Shown piece after piece: positions 23,939 to 31,922 of a stretch of 34,812 nt of DNA. The position numbers and the translations under genes were made by a program. This DNA comes from Bacteroides gallinarum DSM 18171 = JCM 13658 (lineage in GTDB: Bacteria; Bacteroidota; Bacteroidia; Bacteroidales; Bacteroidaceae): the NCBI RefSeq assembly GCF_000374365.1, contig NZ_KB894160.1:1-34812 (forward strand), in the 5' to 3' direction. Numbering within the stretch: the first letter of the stretch is position 1; the number at the start of each line of letters is the position of its first letter. A model generated the notes under the pieces. The model was not told the origin of the DNA and did not search any database. It saw only the letters and a program-made list of their open reading frames with translations.

Positions 23939-25234
23939 ATGCTGAAACTGATATTGAAAAATCTTTGGGCGCGCCGTCGCCGTAACGGTTGGCTGCTGGC
24001 GGAGCTTATCCTGGTGAGCATAGTTTCCTGGGCAATCCTCGACCCGGTTATTGTGGTTACCCACGACCGCAGCATTCCGCTGGGGTATGATGCCGACCGC
24101 CTATGCCTTGTTTCTTTGGGCGCTCTGCCGGCCGGTGTGCCCGGTTACAACGTGCAGGCACAGGACTCTGCCGTTATGGTGGACAACTATATGCACTTCG
24201 TGCGGCTCGTCAGGGATTATCCGGGCGTGGAGCAGGCTGCTCCCCTGTTGGGGTATTGCTATCCTAATTCGCAGGGCAGCAGTAATTATTCCTTCCAGGC
24301 GGAAGGGGATACCGTGGACGGCTCTGCCATGTGCATCGAGTTCATGCCGCATACGCATTTTTTTGAGACATACGGCTTCCGTCCGGGGCAAGGGATGACG
24401 CCGGAGCAGCTTTCGGACTACGATTATACCCAGAATGATATTGTGATGACGGAGAATGCGCTCCGGAAGTTCTTTCATTCGCAGGAGCCTTTCGGCAAAC
24501 GCGGGATAGCTGTTGAGAGAGGCGATACCACTTACATATCGGTTATCGGTACGGTGGGTACTTTGAAGATATACAGCGAATGGCGGCCGGTAGCCGTTAT
24601 GTTCCGTCCGCAACTGTCTGTCGATGTATCCGAAATTCCTGAAAGGGCGCAAATACTCATCCGTTTGAAGGAAGGCGTAGGCATGGAGCGCTTCATGCAC
24701 GAGTTCCGTCCGTGGATGATAAAGACGCTCCAGGCGGGAAACCTGTTTGCTCGCAGCATACAGCCGTATGAAAAGCTGATTGCTACCCGCGAATATGCGG
24801 GAGTAACGTCTGTCTATCGCCGTAATCTGGCAATAGCGGGGTTCTTTCTCGTCAATCTCTGCCTGGGAGTTATCGGTACGTTCTGGTTGCAGACCCGTAC
24901 GCGCCGCGAGGAAGTGGGGGTAATGCTGTCTTTCGGGGCTACGCCGGGGCATATCGTCCGCCTGCTAATGGGCGAGGGGGTAGTGCTGACGTCCGTCGCC
25001 GTATGTACGGGTTGCCTGCTCTACCTGCAATATGCCCTGAAGGAGGGGGTGAACGAGGGGAGTGCCTGGGTACAGAGTACCGAAACTTACTGGGTGACGG
25101 ACTTTGCGCCGCATTTCCTGATAGTATCGTGCGCCGTCTTCCTGATAATGCTGGCTGTGGTGCTGGCGGGTATTTACATCCCGGCACGCAGGATAAGCAG
25201 GATACCCCCTACGGAAGCCCTTCGGGACGAATAG
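23939..25234 (+). CDS. FtsX/MacB-type ABC permease, pair 1, subunit B
   Basis: A 431-residue four-helix permease of the same superfamily but of a distinct subtype. It begins LILKNLWARRRRNGWLLAEL, with first helix about 18-36, then has a periplasmic domain (about 40-290). The FtsX module includes LAIAGFFLVNLCLGVIGTFW and the coupling segment REEVGVMLSFGATPGHIVRL. It ends ARRISRIPPTEALRDE, the PTEALR tail typical of MacB-like permeases. It is 10 nt behind its partner and is followed by an 86-nt gap before the ATPase. Paralogous subunit-B genes are at 27314 and 30592, each second in its pair. Confidence 0.88.
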   Translation: MLKLILKNLWARRRRNGWLLAELILVSIVSWAILDPVIVVTHDRSIPLGYDADRLCLVSLGALPAGVPGYNVQAQDSAVMVDNYMHFVRLVRDYPGVEQAAPLLGYCYPNSQGSSNYSFQAEGDTVDGSAMCIEFMPHTHFFETYGFRPGQGMTPEQLSDYDYTQNDIVMTENALRKFFHSQEPFGKRGIAVERGDTTYISVIGTVGTLKIYSEWRPVAVMFRPQLSVDVSEIPERAQILIRLKEGVGMERFMHEFRPWMIKTLQAGNLFARSIQPYEKLIATREYAGVTSVYRRNLAIAGFFLVNLCLGVIGTFWLQTRTRREEVGVMLSFGATPGHIVRLLMGEGVVLTSVAVCTGCLLYLQYALKEGVNEGSAWVQSTETYWVTDFAPHFLIVSCAVFLIMLAVVLAGIYIPARRISRIPPTEALRDE

Positions 25235-25320
25235 GGTACGGAGGCATAGGCGGAAACGTTTAAGGTATGAGTTCGGGATATAAATAGGATTTAAACAATA
25301 ACAATTAAATACTTACCATT

Positions 25321-25986
25321 ATGATTAAGTTAACTGGCATCAACAAGATTTATCGTACGAACGAGATTGAAACCGTAGCATTGGAGAATGTAAACCTCGA
25401 AGTGAACAAGGGCGAGTTCCTGAGTATCATGGGACCTTCCGGTTGCGGTAAATCTACTTTGCTGAATATTATGGGCTTGCTGGATGCACCTACCAGCGGC
25501 ACAATAGAGGTAGCGGGCACTAAGGTGGACGGCATGAAGGACAAGGAATTGGCGGCTTTCCGCAACTTGAAATTGGGGTTCGTGTTCCAGTCTTTCCACC
25601 TGATTAACTCGCTGAATGTACTGGATAATGTGGAACTGCCTTTATTGTACCGTAAGGTGTCGGCAAAGGAGCGCCGCCGTCTGGCGGAGGAAGTGTTGCA
25701 GAAGGTGGGGCTGAGCCACCGCATGCGCCACATGCCTACGCAGCTCTCCGGCGGACAGTGCCAGCGCGTAGCCATTGCCCGTGCCATTGTAGGCAATCCG
25801 GAGATAATACTCGCCGATGAGCCTACCGGTAATCTGGATTCCAAAATGGGTGCGGAAGTTATGGAACTGCTGCATCAGTTGAACAAGGAGGACGGCCGTA
25901 CTATCGTCATGGTAACCCATAACGAGGAACAGGCCAGGCAGACCAGCCGTACGGTACGCTTCTTCGACGGCCGTCAGGTAGAATAA
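25321..25986 (+). CDS. ABC transporter ATPase (LolD/MacB-like)
   Basis: A 221-residue ATPase driving the FtsX-type permeases. It has Walker A GPSGCGKST (38-46), Q-loop FVFQSFHLI (Gln90), signature LSGGQCQRVAIARA (142-155), Walker B IILADEPTGNLD (162-173) and the switch histidine in VMVTH (His200). The signature is followed by Cys147, where most relatives have Gln; this is not expected to abolish activity. It is the only ATPase gene among six permease genes in this cluster, lying between pairs 1 and 2, so it probably serves all three pairs unless other ATPases act in trans. Confidence 0.95.
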   Translation: MIKLTGINKIYRTNEIETVALENVNLEVNKGEFLSIMGPSGCGKSTLLNIMGLLDAPTSGTIEVAGTKVDGMKDKELAAFRNLKLGFVFQSFHLINSLNVLDNVELPLLYRKVSAKERRRLAEEVLQKVGLSHRMRHMPTQLSGGQCQRVAIARAIVGNPEIILADEPTGNLDSKMGAEVMELLHQLNKEDGRTIVMVTHNEEQARQTSRTVRFFDGRQVE

Positions 25987-26027
25987 TCCGATTCCATAAA
26001 CCATACATATTATAAATCATAAATCTC

Positions 26028-27302
26028 ATGCAGACTATTCGTCAAGCTTTTGTGCTTTTACGGCAGAATCCGTTGCTGAGTACCATATTCATACTGGGTA
26101 CGGCATTTGCCATAACGATGATTATGGCGATTGTAATTACCTGGCAGGTGAAGTACGCGGATATCGAGCCGGAGGTAAACCGCAGCCGTTGCCTGTATAT
26201 CGGCAGCATACATTTGCAGGGCAAGGATAATAAGAGGCGGAACAATTACAGCGCCTGTTCGCCGGCTTTTATGAAAGAGTGCGTACAGCCACTCAAAGAA
26301 GTGGAGGCTTGTACGGCATTCGTCCCGGCAACGGTTGCCTTGATTTCCATGCCCGACGGAACCAACCGTGTAAAAGTGGATGCCATGCAAACAGACCCTG
26401 GTTTCTGGAAGGTATTCCCTATGCAGTTCGTTGCCGGACGAGGGTTCGACAACTCGGACTGGGGCGGCGATGCATCGGCTATCGTCATGGCAGCTTCCGT
26501 GGCGCGGAAGGTGTTCGGCACTACGGACGTGGTAGGCCGGACGGTGTTGCTCAACCGTAACGAGGCGCGTATTTGCGGTGTGGTGAAGGATGTTTCCGTT
26601 ACGGCCAAGGATGCCTATGCGCAGGTGTGGAGCCTTTATCCCGCCGAACAGCAAAACTCATCCTCTATCTATAGCTATTCCCAGGCGCATACCGTAGCTG
26701 TGCTGGCACGCTCGTCCGCCGATTTTCCGGCTATCAGGCAGGGAATAAAAAAGCGGGTGGAAGATATCAATGCCGTGCAGAGTGAAATGCTGATAGATAT
26801 CATGGAGCAGCCCGATGAAATCGTGGCGCACGTCAATCACGTATGGGCAAATGTGGGTCCTGATTTGCGCATGCTGTATATACAGTATTTCCTTGCGTTG
26901 CTCATTATCCTCTTAGTGCCGTCACTCAATCTCTGCGGACTGAGTAACAGCCGCATGCAGCAGCGTATCACCGAACTGGGGGTACGGAAGGCCTTCGGGG
27001 CTACGCGCGGCGTGCTGATAAGGCAGATTTTGAATGAAAACCTCGTGCTGACGCTGATTGGCGGGGCGGTGGGGCTGGTATTCAGCTACCTGTCCGTGTA
27101 TGCGATGCGTACATGGCTGTTCGTCAACGACCAGAATATCGGCACTTCCGGCGATTTCGACCTGAGCATGTCGGTGTTGTTCAGCCCGACGGTGTTCTGC
27201 CTGGCCTTCCTTTTCTGTCTGGTTATCAACCTGCTGAGTGCAGGCCTGCCCACATGGCTCACCGCACGGCATACGATTGTAGATTCTTTGAACGATAAAT
27301 AA
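26028..27302 (+). CDS. FtsX/MacB-type ABC permease, pair 2, subunit A
   Basis: A 424-residue permease paralogous to the gene at 22609. The opening TIRQAFVLLRQNPLLSTIF and first helix (about 18-38) match the subunit-A pattern. The periplasmic domain spans about 40-280 (ICGVVKDVSVTAKDAYAQVW is shared with the paralogues). The FtsX coupling segment is ELGVRKAFGATRGVLIRQI, and the last helix leads to a short tail ending DSLNDK. It starts 41 nt after the ATPase stop, and its partner starts 11 nt after its own stop. The periplasmic part differs considerably from pair 1, which suggests divergence in partner or substrate recognition. Confidence 0.88.
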   Translation: MQTIRQAFVLLRQNPLLSTIFILGTAFAITMIMAIVITWQVKYADIEPEVNRSRCLYIGSIHLQGKDNKRRNNYSACSPAFMKECVQPLKEVEACTAFVPATVALISMPDGTNRVKVDAMQTDPGFWKVFPMQFVAGRGFDNSDWGGDASAIVMAASVARKVFGTTDVVGRTVLLNRNEARICGVVKDVSVTAKDAYAQVWSLYPAEQQNSSSIYSYSQAHTVAVLARSSADFPAIRQGIKKRVEDINAVQSEMLIDIMEQPDEIVAHVNHVWANVGPDLRMLYIQYFLALLIILLVPSLNLCGLSNSRMQQRITELGVRKAFGATRGVLIRQILNENLVLTLIGGAVGLVFSYLSVYAMRTWLFVNDQNIGTSGDFDLSMSVLFSPTVFCLAFLFCLVINLLSAGLPTWLTARHTIVDSLNDK

Positions 27303-27313
27303 CAAGATTGATT

Positions 27314-28576
27314 ATGAAATTCATAGTACATAACTTACGTATGATTGGCGCGCGCTTCCGCAGCAACGGTTGGGTGCTTGCAGAACTGTTTCTGGTATTT
27401 ATCGTCATGTGGTTTCTCTGCGACTCGCTGGGATGCCTGAAATATACGTTTTATCGTCCGTTAGGCTATGACATAAACCATGTTTACCAACTTTCGATGA
27501 TTATGGGCGGCGAGAGCCGGGACAGCAGCATGACGAGAGCAGACAAGTATCTCGGTATCCTGCAAAAGCTGCAACGCGAGCCTTCGGTAGAGTCCGCCTT
27601 TATCTGTTATTGGAGCTTGCCGATGAGCGGCAACAATAGCTATAACTCGTTGGCGGCAAACGATACGGTAGGGCTGAACGGACGCCTCATTATGGCTACC
27701 GCCGATTACAACCGCGTGTTCCGTATGAAAGAGGATGAGGCACGTCCTTTCGCCACGATGCCTGCCGACGGTAACCATGTGATGCTCACCGAAAAGGCAG
27801 TCCGCGATTTCAAGAAGAAATTACCGGGCTTCTCTCCGGATACGCCGTTGCACTGGTACGGCGATTCTGCCACGACCGTCGCCCAATACGGAATGGTGGG
27901 GAATATACGCACATACCGTTATGGCGACGATGCGTGCGCCTTCTACCGGAGGCTGGATGAAAAGGTAGTCAAGGAGGAATTTGCCGACCAGTGGGCGCAG
28001 GTGGTTTTCCGTGTGAAGGAAACGGCGGACTCTCCCGATTACAGGGATAAGTTCCTGAAGGAGATAGCTCCGCGGCTGGATACGGACAATATGTTCATTG
28101 CCGATGTCGTTCCTTATGAGGAGCAGCAGTTGTTGTACGAGGTAATGAAAGGGGATGTGGATAAAGTGAATACACAAACTGTCGTAGTGCTGTTCCTTTT
28201 GGTGAACGTGTTCCTGGGACTGATAGGCACTTTCTGGTTCCGTACCCGGCGCCGGCGCGGCGAAATAGCCTTGCGGCTTGCAATGGGGAGTACGAAAAGA
28301 CAGGTGTTCGGCTTGCTGGTGGGAGAGGGACTGTTGTTGCTGGCTCTCGTTACGCTGCCTGCCATGATTGTATGTTATAATGTGGGTATTGCCGAGTTTA
28401 CGATAGGACATACCGAACTGATTGCTACCTGGCCGGTGAAATGGGGCTTCCTGCGTTTCCTGCTGGGAACACTGGGTGCGTGGGTACTGATTGCGTTAAT
28501 GGTGATAGTGGGAATCTGGTTCCCCGCACGACAGGCAACCGGCATACAGCCGGCGGAAGCTTTGCACGAAGAATAA
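27314..28576 (+). CDS. FtsX/MacB-type ABC permease, pair 2, subunit B
   Basis: A 420-residue permease. I place the start at the ATG at 27314 (MKFIVHNLRM) instead of an in-frame TTG two codons upstream. The subunit-B pattern is clear: RFRSNGWVLAELFLVFIVMW for the first helix, NVFLGLIGTFWFRTRRRRGE followed by IALRLAMGSTKRQVFGLL as the coupling segment, and the C-terminal PARQATGIQPAEALHEE. The periplasmic domain lies at about 38-285. It is cotranscribed with 26028. A short gap leads into the GIN-domain gene. Confidence 0.88.
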   Translation: MKFIVHNLRMIGARFRSNGWVLAELFLVFIVMWFLCDSLGCLKYTFYRPLGYDINHVYQLSMIMGGESRDSSMTRADKYLGILQKLQREPSVESAFICYWSLPMSGNNSYNSLAANDTVGLNGRLIMATADYNRVFRMKEDEARPFATMPADGNHVMLTEKAVRDFKKKLPGFSPDTPLHWYGDSATTVAQYGMVGNIRTYRYGDDACAFYRRLDEKVVKEEFADQWAQVVFRVKETADSPDYRDKFLKEIAPRLDTDNMFIADVVPYEEQQLLYEVMKGDVDKVNTQTVVVLFLLVNVFLGLIGTFWFRTRRRRGEIALRLAMGSTKRQVFGLLVGEGLLLLALVTLPAMIVCYNVGIAEFTIGHTELIATWPVKWGFLRFLLGTLGAWVLIALMVIVGIWFPARQATGIQPAEALHEE

Positions 28577-28608
28577 TAATTAGGAAATAACAAAAAAACA
28601 AATGAATT

Positions 28609-29229
28609 ATGAGAGCATTGTTTATAACCCTTAGTTGTATATTTACGGTAATCACCGGTACGGTGTATGCCGCTGGTAATGGAAAAGACGGTAAAGTGAG
28701 TGAAGTGCGCAAGGTAGAGGCGTTTTCGTCCATAGATGTAACTTCGGTAGCTTCCGTTTATTTTACCCAAAGCGATACCTATTCCTTGAAAATCGAGGGA
28801 AAGGAAGAATATGTGAAGAATACCTCTTCATCTGTAAATAAAGGATGCTTGGTTATCGGCTTTAAGAGTAAGAAGCAGATACGCAACCGGAAAAACGGAG
28901 TGACAGTCTATCTGTCTGCACCCGATTTGAAGAATGTGGATTTCTCCGGCGTAGGCTCTTTCAACTGCAAGGAACCGCTGAAGCTGGGCGATGTAAAGTT
29001 CCAGGTAGGAGGAGTAGGCGAACTGAGAGTAAGCGATTTAACCTGCCGTTCGCTGAAAGTCGGGCTGGACGGCGTGGGCAGTGCCGAAATTCAGGTTGAT
29101 TGCGACTTCTTATCTGCAAAGCTGAGCGGTGTAGGACAGGTTACGTTGAGCGGGACTGCCGGACAGGCCGATATATCCAAAGGCGGAGTAGGCAGTGTGA
29201 ATACCCGTAATCTGAAAGTAGGTAAATAG
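28609..29229 (+). CDS. Secreted GIN-domain (DUF2807) protein
   Basis: A 206-residue exported protein with signal peptide MRALFITLSCIFTVITGTVYA (cleavage near residue 21). The rest matches the GIN/DUF2807 family, common in Bacteroidetes. VRKVEAFSSIDVTSVASVYF opens the domain. Repeated VGS/GVG turns (FSGVGSFNC, QVGGVGELRVSDL, LDGVGSAEIQV, LSGVGQVTLSG, KGGVGSVNTRN) imply a right-handed beta-helix or beta-solenoid. The family is often called a putative autotransporter adhesin head, but its function is unproven. It lies between permease pairs 2 and 3, 32 nt after the first and 34 nt before the second, so it is a likely extracytoplasmic component or client of the system. Confidence 0.85.
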   Translation: MRALFITLSCIFTVITGTVYAAGNGKDGKVSEVRKVEAFSSIDVTSVASVYFTQSDTYSLKIEGKEEYVKNTSSSVNKGCLVIGFKSKKQIRNRKNGVTVYLSAPDLKNVDFSGVGSFNCKEPLKLGDVKFQVGGVGELRVSDLTCRSLKVGLDGVGSAEIQVDCDFLSAKLSGVGQVTLSGTAGQADISKGGVGSVNTRNLKVGK

Positions 29230-29263
29230 ATTGTAGTGTGCCGTTTAAATAGCGAATGAATAG

Positions 29264-30556
29264 ATGATAAAGCAATATTTTACACAAGCATGGGCGCAAC
29301 TTCGCCAGCAGCCGCTGATTAGTGCGGTCGGCATAGCCGGCACTGCACTCGCTATCTTCCTCATCATGCTGGTGGTGATGATGCAGCAGGTAAAGGTAGC
29401 TCCTTTTGCCCCCGAAAGCAACCGCGACCGTTTTCTGCATGTCAAGACTATGAGCATCACCAATTCGAGTTGGGGAAACGGTACGAGCAACGGGCCGATG
29501 AGCGCACAAACCGCCCGCGAGTGTTTCCAGTCGCTGAAAACGCCGGAGGCAGTGACTATCTATACCGCTTTTCCGGTGTCTACCCCCGTGTCTTTGCCGG
29601 GCAAGCCGGCGGTAGGGGCGGATTTGCGGCAGACGGACGACATCTTCTGGCGTGTATTCGATTTCTCCTTCATCGGCGGTAAGCCTTACGACAAGGCTGC
29701 ATTCGATGCCGGACAGCCGGTGGCAGTGCTTACGGAGAGTGTGGCACGCAATATCTTCGGTACGGTGGAGGTTGCCGGGCGCGAGTTCCTGCTCAACCAT
29801 GCTCCCTATCGTGTAGCGGGGGTAGTGAAGGATGTATCTACACTGGCAGACTGCGCTTATGGGCAGGTATGGGTTCCGTACACCTCGACCGGCATGGATA
29901 AGGATACCTGGAACGACCGGCATATGGGGAGAATGAGCTGCACGATATTGGCACATAGCCGGGATGATTTTCCCGCTATCCGCGAGGAGGCGGAACGGCG
30001 CAGGCTCGAATACAATACGCTTATCGGGAAGAACGGCTGGGAGCTGATTTACCGCAACCGCCCTTACGACCAGGAAAAGAATGCCTTAGCTTTCGGAGCC
30101 AACGTAGAGCCGGATGTGGATGCAGCTCGCCGCCAAAGGGCTGTTATCTTCGCTATTTTGCTGATAGTGCCTGCCATTAACCTTTCGAGCATGACGCAGA
30201 GCCGTCTGCGCCAGCGGGTATCGGAAATCGGGGTACGCCGTGCTTTCGGCAGTACGCGCACGGAACTAATGGGGCAGATTATTGCAGAGAACCTGGTGAC
30301 AACCTTGCTGGCGGGTGTTGTGGGACTGTTGTTGAGCGTGGTTTTCGCATATATGGGCAATACGCTGTTTTTCGCCCAGGAGTTCAGCCAGACCTTGAAC
30401 CCGCCGGAAGTGGATGCATCTATTCTGCTCCATGCCTCTACCTTTGCCTGGGCATTGCTTTTCTGTTTCGTGCTGAACCTGATGAGCAGCGGTTTTCCGG
30501 CATGGCGTGCCTCGCGCATCGGGATTGTGAATGCATTAGGCGGACGGTTGCATTGA
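29264..30556 (+). CDS. FtsX/MacB-type ABC permease, pair 3, subunit A
   Basis: A 430-residue permease, third paralogue of subunit A. It has QAWAQLRQQPLISAVGIAG at the N-terminus, a first helix at about 22-42, and a periplasmic domain to about 285 containing YRVAGVVKDVSTLADCAYGQ. The coupling segment is EIGVRRAFGSTRTELMGQI, and the final helix and tail end ASRIGIVNALGGRLH. Helix 2 appears shorter than in the paralogues (RRQRAVIFAILLIVPAINLS). It follows the GIN gene and precedes subunit B by 35 nt, a wider gap than in the other pairs. Confidence 0.87.
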   Translation: MIKQYFTQAWAQLRQQPLISAVGIAGTALAIFLIMLVVMMQQVKVAPFAPESNRDRFLHVKTMSITNSSWGNGTSNGPMSAQTARECFQSLKTPEAVTIYTAFPVSTPVSLPGKPAVGADLRQTDDIFWRVFDFSFIGGKPYDKAAFDAGQPVAVLTESVARNIFGTVEVAGREFLLNHAPYRVAGVVKDVSTLADCAYGQVWVPYTSTGMDKDTWNDRHMGRMSCTILAHSRDDFPAIREEAERRRLEYNTLIGKNGWELIYRNRPYDQEKNALAFGANVEPDVDAARRQRAVIFAILLIVPAINLSSMTQSRLRQRVSEIGVRRAFGSTRTELMGQIIAENLVTTLLAGVVGLLLSVVFAYMGNTLFFAQEFSQTLNPPEVDASILLHASTFAWALLFCFVLNLMSSGFPAWRASRIGIVNALGGRLH

Positions 30557-30591
30557 AAAAGTTTGCCGCTAAATATTAATCGCAGAAAGAA

Positions 30592-31830
30592 ATGACGAAG
30601 AAACTTTTAACACAGATAAAGAACGAATGGCGCAACAACCTGTGGCTGGCGCTGGAATTGCTGGTAGTAAGCGTTGTAATGTGGTTTGTGGTGGATTACC
30701 TCTATACACGGACGGCAACCTACCTGGAGCCGCGCGGCTTCGACATCAGCCATTGTTACCTCATAGAAATGGGGAAACTTACCGATAAGAGCCCCGATTA
30801 TATCCCGGGACAGACCAGCGAGCAGGAAGATGCTGATATTCTTGAACTGGTGGAGCGCCTGCGCCGCCGTCCGGAGATAGAGGCGGTGAGCCTTTCGCAA
30901 AACTCGTATCCGTATAACGGCAGTAACTCTACGGACCCGGTACGTTATGATACGTTAGTATCTGATAATTGGACGATAAGCCGTATGGTAACTCCCGATT
31001 TCGTGCGTGTGTTCCGTTACCGGGGAGCACGCGGCGAAACGTCCGAACAGCTTGCCGGAATGTTGGAAAAAGGGGAGTTCCTTGCTTCCGACAATCTTTA
31101 CCGGAAGTACGGCCATTCGCTGACGGAGTTCGTGGGCAAGCGGTTCAGCCTTTTCGGTGATACCACACGCACTTACCGGTTGGGAGCGGCCTTGCAGGAT
31201 GTCCGCTATTCCGATTTCCAGCAAGCTTACGACTCCTATACTTACTTGTATAAGCTCGGCTGGTACGATACGAAGCTGGAGCTTTGCCTCCGTGTCCGGG
31301 ACAACCAGGACCATGATTTTATCCGGCGCCTGAAAGCGGACAGCGAGAAGCAGTTCCGCATCGGCAATATCTTTATCTCCGAAGTGCGTTCCTTTAAAGA
31401 TATACGCCGTAATTTCCAGCAGTCATGGAGCAACGACCTGCGCAATTACGTTATGGGAATGGGATTTCTGTTGTTGAATATCTTCCTGGGGCTGCTCGGC
31501 ACTTTCTGGTTCCGCACCCAGCAGCGCCGTTCGGAGATTGCCTTGCATAAAGCGCATGGGGCGTCGGACATGAGCATCTTTACCCGTTTGGTATGCGAAG
31601 GGCTGTTGTTACTTTTGCTCGTTACGCCGGTAGCATTCGTCATAGACTATAATCTGGCGAATATGGAATTGAACTCCTGGCGCAACGGTACGACCTTGGA
31701 GTGGGGACGTCTGCTGCTTTGCGCCTCTGCCGCCTTTGTCCTTATAGGGGCGATGATTGTAGTCGGCATCGGCATCCCGGCACGTAAAGCGATGAAGGTA
31801 CATCCTGCCGAAGCGCTGCACGATGAATAA
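30592..31830 (+). CDS. FtsX/MacB-type ABC permease, pair 3, subunit B
   Basis: A 412-residue permease, third paralogue of subunit B. Opening segments are IKNEWRNNLWLALELLVVSV and VMWFVVDYLY (first helix about 16-36). The periplasmic domain spans about 40-285. NIFLGLLGTFWFRTQQRRSE and IALHKAHGASDMSIFTRL form the FtsX module, and the tail is KAMKVHPAEALHDE. It is the last transporter gene of the cluster. A 92-nt gap with its own promoter-like box separates it from the histidine kinase. Confidence 0.87.
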   Translation: MTKKLLTQIKNEWRNNLWLALELLVVSVVMWFVVDYLYTRTATYLEPRGFDISHCYLIEMGKLTDKSPDYIPGQTSEQEDADILELVERLRRRPEIEAVSLSQNSYPYNGSNSTDPVRYDTLVSDNWTISRMVTPDFVRVFRYRGARGETSEQLAGMLEKGEFLASDNLYRKYGHSLTEFVGKRFSLFGDTTRTYRLGAALQDVRYSDFQQAYDSYTYLYKLGWYDTKLELCLRVRDNQDHDFIRRLKADSEKQFRIGNIFISEVRSFKDIRRNFQQSWSNDLRNYVMGMGFLLLNIFLGLLGTFWFRTQQRRSEIALHKAHGASDMSIFTRLVCEGLLLLLLVTPVAFVIDYNLANMELNSWRNGTTLEWGRLLLCASAAFVLIGAMIVVGIGIPARKAMKVHPAEALHDE

Positions 31831-31870
31831 AGTTTTTTTAATAACTGGTGCGATTTCCCGATATAACTTG

Positions 31871-31879
31871 TATATTTGC
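31871..31879 (+). promoter_or_regulatory. Predicted -7 box of the histidine kinase gene
   Basis: TATATTTGC matches TAnnTTTGY exactly and lies 44 nt before the ATG at 31923. No clear -33 TTG at standard spacing was found. It suggests that the kinase can be transcribed independently of the sigma-54 promoter. Confidence 0.45.
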
Positions 31880-31922
31880 GTGACTTTAGAGACGTTTACG
31901 CAGACAACTCAAATTTGAAAAA

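Noticed and set aside
24101..24952. Leftward ORF of 283 codons opposite permease 1B
   Set aside because: Shadow frame rich in Arg/His/Pro with no signal or domain; the sense frame is a clear FtsX permease.
29141..29956. Leftward ORF of 271 codons spanning the GIN gene end and permease 3A start
   Set aside because: It overlaps two well-supported + strand genes and has no coherent domain.
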